Source: CAZTYW01 sp964617695 (GTDB lineage Bacteria > Chloroflexota > Dehalococcoidia > UBA2247 > RBG-13-53-26). From it: a stretch of DNA of 10,830 nucleotides. The position numbers and the translations under genes were made by a program. Where the stretch lies: NCBI GenBank assembly GCA_964617695.1, contig CAZTYW010000067.1, positions 1 to 10,830 on the forward strand, in the 5' to 3' direction. Below, piece by piece: positions 6,851 to 10,830 of the stretch (the stretch's first letter is position 1; each line of letters starts with the position of its first letter). The notes under the pieces were generated by a model that saw only the letters and a list, made by a program, of their open reading frames with translations, was not told the origin of the DNA and did not search any database.

Positions 6851-7429
6851 ATGGACAGAGTCGGACTGAAGCGATGTGCAGAGGGCATGAACCCGCTTGA
6901 TGCCAGAATCGCTATCTACAACATGGTAAGGGACATACCTTACGCCGTCGTTCCGGAGCTGAACAGCTTCGACCGATATGCGGATATACTCCGCATACGA
7001 AGGGGATCATGCACCCCCAAACACCTCCTTCTTTGCGATATGTACCAGAGGCTTGGAATGACGGTGTTGTACGCGGTCCACCCCTTCAGATGGGATGAGC
7101 TAGGAATCGACTATCCGTCGAGGCTGCGGACGCTTGCCAGGGACATGCCCACCAGCAACCACCTTGCCTGCAAGGTCGACATTGACGGGAGACTGGTCCT
7201 GGTTGATGCAACGCTGGACCCGGCGCTCAAACTGCTGGGTCTTCCGGTCAACGAAGACTGGGACGGCACCAGCGACACACTGCCTCCCATCGAACCTGGC
7301 GGTGAAATCCAGATATACCATCCTTCAGAGGCATGTACCCTCCGAGCCCAGACCGACGAAAGGTCTGTCGCCTTCTACCATGAACTCAACTCGTGGCTGG
7401 ACGCCGTTCGAAAGGCTCGACGCGACTGA
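6851..7429 (+). CDS. Small transglutaminase-like (papain-fold) protein
   Basis: A 192-residue stand-alone protein with the core of the transglutaminase-like superfamily. The candidate triad is Cys54 in RRGSCTPKH at a helix start, His104 in TSNHLACKV, and Asp119 in LVLVDATLDP; spacing and the two strands around His and Asp fit the fold. There is no signal peptide or membrane helix, so it is probably cytoplasmic. The start is the only in-frame ATG after an in-frame stop at 6815; the ribosome site is poor, though a later ATG at 6887 is also possible. It runs divergently from otsA and convergently with the nitroreductase. Members may be proteases, peptide N-glycanase-like or amide hydrolases; substrate unknown. 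The Cys-His-Asp set suggests an active enzyme. Confidence 0.75.
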   Translation: MDRVGLKRCAEGMNPLDARIAIYNMVRDIPYAVVPELNSFDRYADILRIRRGSCTPKHLLLCDMYQRLGMTVLYAVHPFRWDELGIDYPSRLRTLARDMPTSNHLACKVDIDGRLVLVDATLDPALKLLGLPVNEDWDGTSDTLPPIEPGGEIQIYHPSEACTLRAQTDERSVAFYHELNSWLDAVRKARRD

Positions 7430-7463
7430 AGGCTGGGTTGCGGCCTGAACAGGCTCCGGGATG

Positions 7464-8038
7464 TTAATAACTCCGCTGAGCAACCGTTTCAGATGAGCCC
7501 TGGCCGCTCANNNNNNNNNNNNNNNNNNNNNNNNNNNNNNNNNNNNNNNNNNNNNNNNNNNNNNNNNNNNNNNNNNNNNNNNNNNNNNNNNNNNNNNNNN
7601 NNNNNNNNNNACATCCACCAGTGACCACTCTCCCAGCGATCTGTCCATGTACAATATGACCCCGTTCGGGGCATCGAAAAACCGGGCCATGGCTAACCAC
7701 CACCGGCTCTTCGCCCCCCCATCTTCTCTCGATATTCCAAGTTCCTCGAACAGCCGCCTGCCTTCGGCTTTGGCACGATCAAGGTACGGCGACCCAAACC
7801 TGGGCCACGCCAGATCGAGATTGGGCTTCTCGCCGGAGGTCATCCTGGCCATGATGGCGTCCTTGACCATCTCCATAGCCTTTCCACCGAGCACGGCAAA
7901 CTCCCACGGCTGAGTGTTCTCCCATGAAGGGGCTCTCAGCGCAGCCGCCATGATACGCTCAAGGACATCTCTGGGCACAGGATCGGGTTTGAAGGCTCTC
8001 ACGCTGATCCGGCGATTGATAGCTTCGATGACATCCAT
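7464..8038 (-). CDS. Nitroreductase-family FMN oxidoreductase, interrupted by assembly gap
   Basis: Flavin-dependent oxidoreductase of the nitroreductase superfamily, normally a homodimer binding FMN and using NAD(P)H. The first 142 residues are readable: RRISVR (9-14) contacts the FMN phosphate, PSWENTQPW (37-45) is a typical flavin-side loop, and APNGVILYMD (123-132) precedes the expected second half. The ATG at 8038 is fixed by GAGGAGGAG just upstream. The gap at 7511-7610 removes the next part. Beyond it, the frame ending in TAA at 7464 (tail SGQGSSETVAQRSY) best resembles a family C terminus, but it is not in frame with the N-terminal part if the gap is exactly 100 bases. The family usually needs roughly 80 more residues, so the true missing sequence is probably longer. 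The downstream boundary is tentative. Confidence 0.75.
7511..7610. other. 100-base run of N (assembly gap)
   Basis: Exactly 100 undetermined bases, the usual placeholder for a scaffold gap of unknown length. It falls inside the nitroreductase gene and hides its C-terminal half. Confidence 0.98.
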
Positions 8039-8041
8039 CAG

Positions 8042-8050
8042 CTCCTCCTC
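8042..8050 (-). promoter_or_regulatory. Shine-Dalgarno that fixes the nitroreductase start
   Basis: GAGGAGGAG on the minus strand, with an AGGAGG core 5 nt from the ATG at 8038. It excludes the longer reading frame beginning at 8119, whose extra residues are unlike the family. Confidence 0.8.
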
Positions 8051-8153
8051 GAGTAAGTCAGGTTTCCCAAGCCTCAGCCATCGCGGCAAAACCCAGGACG
8101 AAAACGGACGGCTGCGCACCCCTCACAGGAGTCAGGCGCCAGAACCGTATGAC

Positions 8154-8834
8154 CTATTTCTCAGCGCCATGCCTCCTGGCAGCAGCGAGCATGCCTTCCA
8201 CCTTGTCGTCATTCCCCGCCAATAGCAGGACATCGTTTGGCCTGACGATCTCGGTCCGGTCCGGTGTCACCACCACTTCCTTGCCACGCTGAATCAGAAG
8301 CACTGCCACACCCCATTTGCCCCCACGACCCAGCTCGAGTTCAGATAGGCTCTTTCCCACAAAGTTCGGCAGGGCTGCCAGCTTGGCGACCCCGTAGCTA
8401 GCAGCGACGGAGACATAGTCCATGACATCCGTCAGGGTCATCTCGTGTGCCACCTTGGTTCCCATTTCCCTCTCGGGGTACACAACCTTGTCCACGCCGA
8501 TCTTGTCAAGGATGGTGCCGTGCAACTCATTCTCTGCCTTGGCTATCACATAGCGCAATCCCAGCTTCTTGAGAAGTATGGCAGATAGCACACTGTTCTG
8601 GATCGCCGTACCTATCGCCACGATTGCCACGTCGAAATTGGCAACACCCAGTTCTTTGAGAATCGCCTCATCCGTAGCATCCGCCTGAACGGCATGCGTT
8701 ACGTGCGACGATATGCCCTGGACTTTTCTCTCGTCAGTATCTATGGCGAGAACGTCGTGCCCCATGTCGAACAACGTGGTAGCCAGGCTCGCCCCGAACC
8801 GTCCCAGTCCTACGATTACAACCTGTCTCTTCAT
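8154..8834 (-). CDS. trkA: Potassium uptake regulatory subunit, KtrA/TrkA (RCK) type
   Basis: Cytoplasmic gating-ring subunit that binds nucleotides and controls the K+ channel made by the upstream gene. The 226-residue protein has one RCK unit, the size of KtrA rather than the double-length E. coli TrkA. RCK_N spans about 1-115 with GLGRFG (9-14) and Asp32 ending the second strand (AIDTDERKV), and a conserved ADATDE (51-56). RCK_C spans about 135-220, including VGKSLSELELG (159-169) and a NDVLLLAG strand (200-207). RCK_C domains of this type can bind c-di-AMP, but that is not shown here. It starts 9 nt after the TrkH stop, with AGGAGGT overlapping that stop codon, so the pair is co-transcribed and probably translationally coupled. 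Confidence 0.93.
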   Translation of the reverse strand: MKRQVVIVGLGRFGASLATTLFDMGHDVLAIDTDERKVQGISSHVTHAVQADATDEAILKELGVANFDVAIVAIGTAIQNSVLSAILLKKLGLRYVIAKAENELHGTILDKIGVDKVVYPEREMGTKVAHEMTLTDVMDYVSVAASYGVAKLAALPNFVGKSLSELELGRGGKWGVAVLLIQRGKEVVVTPDRTEIVRPNDVLLLAGNDDKVEGMLAAARRHGAEK

Positions 8835-8838
8835 CTCG

Positions 8839-8845
8839 ACCTCCT
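8839..8845 (-). promoter_or_regulatory. Shine-Dalgarno of trkA overlapping the trkH stop
   Basis: AGGAGGT on the minus strand overlaps the TAG stop of trkH (8846-8844) and lies 4 nt before the trkA ATG. This arrangement suggests translational coupling of the channel and its regulatory ring. Confidence 0.75.
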
Positions 8846-10262
8846 AGCCAATCCTTACCTGGTCTTGAGGATACCTGTAAGTTGCTGCCTCCTGACGCTG
8901 GATCAGTGATAGTGCCAGCGCAAGAGGCCCAAGACGTCCGCCAAACATGGTCGCAGTGATGATCAGTCGTCCGGCAGTTGACAGGCCCGCCGTTATGCCC
9001 GTGGACAGACCGACAGTGCCAAATGCCGATACCGTCTCGAAAAGAAGATCGAGGAATCTGAACTCCTCCGTCATTGTCAATAGCAGAACCACAGCAATGA
9101 CCAATCCCAGAGACAACATGACAACAGCAAGGGCTCGCTGTATCTGTTCTGTCTTGAACTCCCTGCCGAAGGCCCGAGGATATTCTTTTCCCCGGAGCGT
9201 ACTCCACAGAGTGGCAGAAAGCATGCCAAAGGTGTTGACCTTTATGCCTCCGGCAGTCGAGCCAGCAGCACCTCCAACAAACATCAGGATTACTATGAAG
9301 AAAAGTGAATAGTCGGCTATTCTGCCAATGTCGATAGTGCTGAAACCTGCAGTTCTACTGGTCACGGACTGGAAGAAAGCGTTCAGCAGTTTCTGGTGCA
9401 GAGGAAGTCCGTTCAAAGTAGCCGTGTTGGAGAACTCGGTCAGCAGAACGACCACCGTTCCCACTGCCAGCAGCGATAGGCTGGCTGCCAGGACTATCTT
9501 GCTATCGAGCGACAGCCGGGTCAATCGTCGGGTGCTCAGCACATCCGCCACAACAATGAAGCTAATGCCGCCAAGGAAGATGAGAGCTGCAGTCACCACC
9601 ACCACCAACGTATCTCCTTGATAGCCCTGCATCGACACGAATTCGCCGAAGATGTCAAAGCCTGCGTTGTTGAAAGCCGAAACGGCGTGAAATACCGCCC
9701 TCCACAGCGCCGTGGCAGGAGGGCTCTCAAACCAGAAGCGAATCAGGAACAGCGCAGTCCCAACCCCTTCGACCAGTAAGGTAAATAACGCAATTCTCTT
9801 GACCAGCTTGACCAGACCTCCCAGTCTCTCCAGGCTCAAAGCCTCTCCAATCAGAAGTCGCTCGCGAAGCCCAATCCTGCGGCCCAGCACCAGCAGAAGA
9901 AGTGTAGCGCTGGTCATGAAGCCAAAGCCGCCTATCTGGATCAGGGCCAGTATCACCCCTTGCCCAAAAGAACTCCAATAGGTGCCAGTGTCCACCACGA
10001 CATGGCCGGTGACGCATACGGCTGAAGTTGCAGTAAAAAGGGCATCGACGAAAGGTGTAGCCTCTCCTGTTTTGCTGGATACAGGGATCATCAGCAGAAG
10101 AGTGCCAAGAGCTATCACAGTGGCAAAGCCATACACCACGACCAGCGGCGACATGGCCCCGGTTCTTGGCCTCGGGAGCGCCCGCAACGGAACCCGCCAC
10201 GGCTTCACACGGGGTACCCGAAATACCCTGTCACCGGGTCTTCGTACTTGCTTCTCTTCCAC
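8844..10262 (-). CDS. trkH: Potassium transporter membrane subunit, TrkH/KtrB type
   Basis: Inner-membrane K+ translocating subunit of a Trk/Ktr system. The 472-residue protein begins with a basic cytoplasmic stretch of about 36 residues and then has the four membrane-pore-membrane repeats. The filter segments are VCVTG (82-86), FNNAG (197-201), SRTAG (302-306) and FGTVG (414-418), each contributing the expected glycine. The intramembrane loop reads GGAAGSTAGGIK (330-341); many homologues have SP where this has AA, a mild variation in the gate loop. Conserved MFGGRLGP is at 439-446. The start is GTG at 10262, with an in-frame stop 6-9 bases upstream and no strong ribosome site; CTG at 10268 is also possible. 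It is followed at once by its RCK partner and preceded 63 nt upstream by the dehydratase gene. Confidence 0.93.
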   Translation of the reverse strand: MEEKQVRRPGDRVFRVPRVKPWRVPLRALPRPRTGAMSPLVVVYGFATVIALGTLLLMIPVSSKTGEATPFVDALFTATSAVCVTGHVVVDTGTYWSSFGQGVILALIQIGGFGFMTSATLLLLVLGRRIGLRERLLIGEALSLERLGGLVKLVKRIALFTLLVEGVGTALFLIRFWFESPPATALWRAVFHAVSAFNNAGFDIFGEFVSMQGYQGDTLVVVVTAALIFLGGISFIVVADVLSTRRLTRLSLDSKIVLAASLSLLAVGTVVVLLTEFSNTATLNGLPLHQKLLNAFFQSVTSRTAGFSTIDIGRIADYSLFFIVILMFVGGAAGSTAGGIKVNTFGMLSATLWSTLRGKEYPRAFGREFKTEQIQRALAVVMLSLGLVIAVVLLLTMTEEFRFLDLLFETVSAFGTVGLSTGITAGLSTAGRLIITATMFGGRLGPLALALSLIQRQEAATYRYPQDQVRIG

Positions 10263-10325
10263 TCTCAGCTACTCAATTCGCCGTGACCAGATTACTCCCC
10301 TCCCAACCACTCCCCACCGAGATGA

Positions 10326-10745
10326 CTAGCCGTCTTTGGCAGGCATGGTCATGCTCGCCACCCCGGCACAATGAGTCCCATCCCTGACAGCCAAGTTGTA
10401 CTCCACATCTACCAGATGTTGGCCAGCATCGCCATATTTTCTCGCCACCTTGCCAGTCATGGTCAAGGTATCACCGGCACAACAAGGCACCTTCAAACGA
10501 AACTTCATCCATGTTATCTCTCCCTCAGGCCCGGACCAGTCCGTCAGGTACTTGCCCACAAAGCCCCCGGTGGTGATGATGTTGATGAAAACGTCCCTGA
10601 TGCCTGCTTGCCGGGCGAAGCGGGAGTCGTGATGCGCAGGGTAGAAGTCTCTTGAGGCAACAGCAGCAGCAACGACGGTCGTGGTGGTTATCTCCCTGGC
10701 CAGGGGTGGAAGCTCTTCACCTTCGATCACATCTTCCCAGTACAG
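10326..10745 (-). CDS. MaoC-type (hot-dog fold) acyl dehydratase subunit, likely CTG start
   Basis: Hot-dog fold hydratase/dehydratase acting on acyl thioesters, probably the catalytic partner in a heterodimer with the upstream FAS1-like subunit. The motif SRDFYPAHHD, with Asp and His, is the hydratase-2 catalytic signature, followed by FARQAGIRDVF, TGGF and the terminal strands (GDTLTMTGKV, VASMTMP). A GTG at 10730 is possible, but the frame continues upstream as YWED before VIEGEELPPL, and members of this family typically begin with that YWEDV..G.ELPP block. The only start-like codons there are CTG at 10748 and 10745. AAGGAG lies 7 nt before the latter, just 4 nt after the upstream stop. 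An in-frame TAA at 10782 rules out a longer form. From CTG at 10745 the product has 139 residues. Family firm, substrate unknown. Confidence 0.82.
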   Translation of the reverse strand: MYWEDVIEGEELPPLAREITTTTVVAAAVASRDFYPAHHDSRFARQAGIRDVFINIITTGGFVGKYLTDWSGPEGEITWMKFRLKVPCCAGDTLTMTGKVARKYGDAGQHLVDVEYNLAVRDGTHCAGVASMTMPAKDG

Positions 10746-10749
10746 CAGT

Positions 10750-10830
10750 CTACTCCTTGTTATCCTCAGCAGGTCTATATATTAGCAGGGTCACTCGCTG
10801 GATGCAGACCAATTCGGCATTCTGATTCCT
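10750..10830 (-). CDS. 3' end of a FAS1-like / MaoC N-terminal dehydratase subunit (partial)
   Basis: Reading the minus strand from the window edge gives 26 residues and a TAG stop (10752-10750). The peptide contains RNQNAELV and TLLIYRP, resembling the last strands of FAS1-like dehydratase subunits, where an NQ-G-E-V turn is followed by a strand. It sits 4 nt upstream of the MaoC-type gene, the arrangement expected for the two subunits of a heterodimeric dehydratase. The rest lies beyond the window. The fragment is short, so the family call leans on context. Confidence 0.6.
   Translation of the reverse strand, partial: RNQNAELVCIQRVTLLIYRPAEDNKE
10753..10758 (-). promoter_or_regulatory. Shine-Dalgarno supporting a CTG start for the MaoC-type gene
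   Basis: AAGGAG encodes the last two residues of the upstream partial gene and lies 7 nt before CTG at 10745 (4 nt before CTG at 10748). There is no comparable purine tract near the GTG at 10730. The site and the 4-nt intergenic distance suggest translational coupling. Confidence 0.6.

Noticed and set aside
7444..7456. GCCTG-AA-CAGGC inverted repeat between the convergent transglutaminase-like and nitroreductase genes as a terminator.
   Set aside because: The loop is too small, the usable stem is only about 4 bp, and no T tract follows.
8039..8153. A separate promoter for the nitroreductase, or a terminator after trkA.
   Set aside because: No -35/-10 pair with good spacing and no hairpin with T tract was found in these 115 bases, so whether the nitroreductase belongs to the trkH-trkA transcript is undecided.
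10779..10787. Extended -10 (TGCTAATAT) on the minus strand as a promoter for the MaoC-type gene.
   Set aside because: It lies inside the coding end of the upstream dehydratase subunit, lacks a -35, and the two genes are 4 nt apart, so co-transcription is more likely.
1..10830. A mobile element, defence island or other new multi-gene system.
   Set aside because: No transposase, integrase, nuclease, toxin-antitoxin, CRISPR or phage gene is visible, and the genes fall into ordinary metabolic and transport families in short transcripts.

Overview
The window is about 10.8 kb of moderately GC-rich bacterial chromosome, with one 100-base run of N (an assembly gap). It holds ten complete or nearly complete protein genes and the tail of an eleventh. 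I see no rRNA, tRNA, CRISPR array, transposase, integrase or phage gene. Several genes start on GTG or TTG, and one apparently on CTG. Gene content is metabolic and housekeeping. The gene set (CrtI-like oxidoreductase, Memo-type protein with an N-terminal extension, FAS1-like/MaoC dehydratase pair, KtrA/TrkH potassium uptake, OtsA) and the coding style resemble uncultured Chloroflexota such as Dehalococcoidia. That assignment is a low-confidence inference.

Layout. Positions 64-1726 (minus) carry two tandem paralogous alpha/beta hydrolases, each with its own promoter-like sequence. A 385-bp divergent intergenic region (1727-2111) follows, with extended -10 promoters pointing both ways. Positions 2112-3581 (plus) encode a phytoene-desaturase-like FAD oxidoreductase. 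The next intergenic region holds a weak terminator-like hairpin, a perfect 26-nt palindrome and a good sigma70-type promoter, and leads to a Memo-family protein (3796-5013, plus). Facing it is otsA, trehalose-6-phosphate synthase (5086-6531, minus). OtsA and a small transglutaminase-fold protein (6851-7429, plus) diverge from a shared region with two back-to-back promoters.

From 7464 to the end everything is on the minus strand. In transcription order: the tail of a FAS1-like dehydratase subunit (10750-10830), its MaoC-type partner (10326-10745), trkH/ktrB (8844-10262), trkA/ktrA (8154-8834) and a nitroreductase (7464-8038) interrupted by the gap. The dehydratase pair is separated by only 4 nt, and the ribosome binding site of the second gene lies inside the end of the first. 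TrkH and TrkA are separated by 9 nt and form the K+ channel and its gating ring.

How they work together: the clear units are the potassium uptake pair and the heterodimeric hydratase/dehydratase pair. Trehalose synthesis (OtsA) and K+ uptake are both classical osmotic-stress functions and lie within 4 kb of each other, but on different transcripts. No gene cluster here looks like a new defence, mobile or biosynthetic system. The items most worth a second look are the likely CTG start, the palindrome, the duplicated short-cap hydrolases, and the orphan CrtI-like and Memo proteins.
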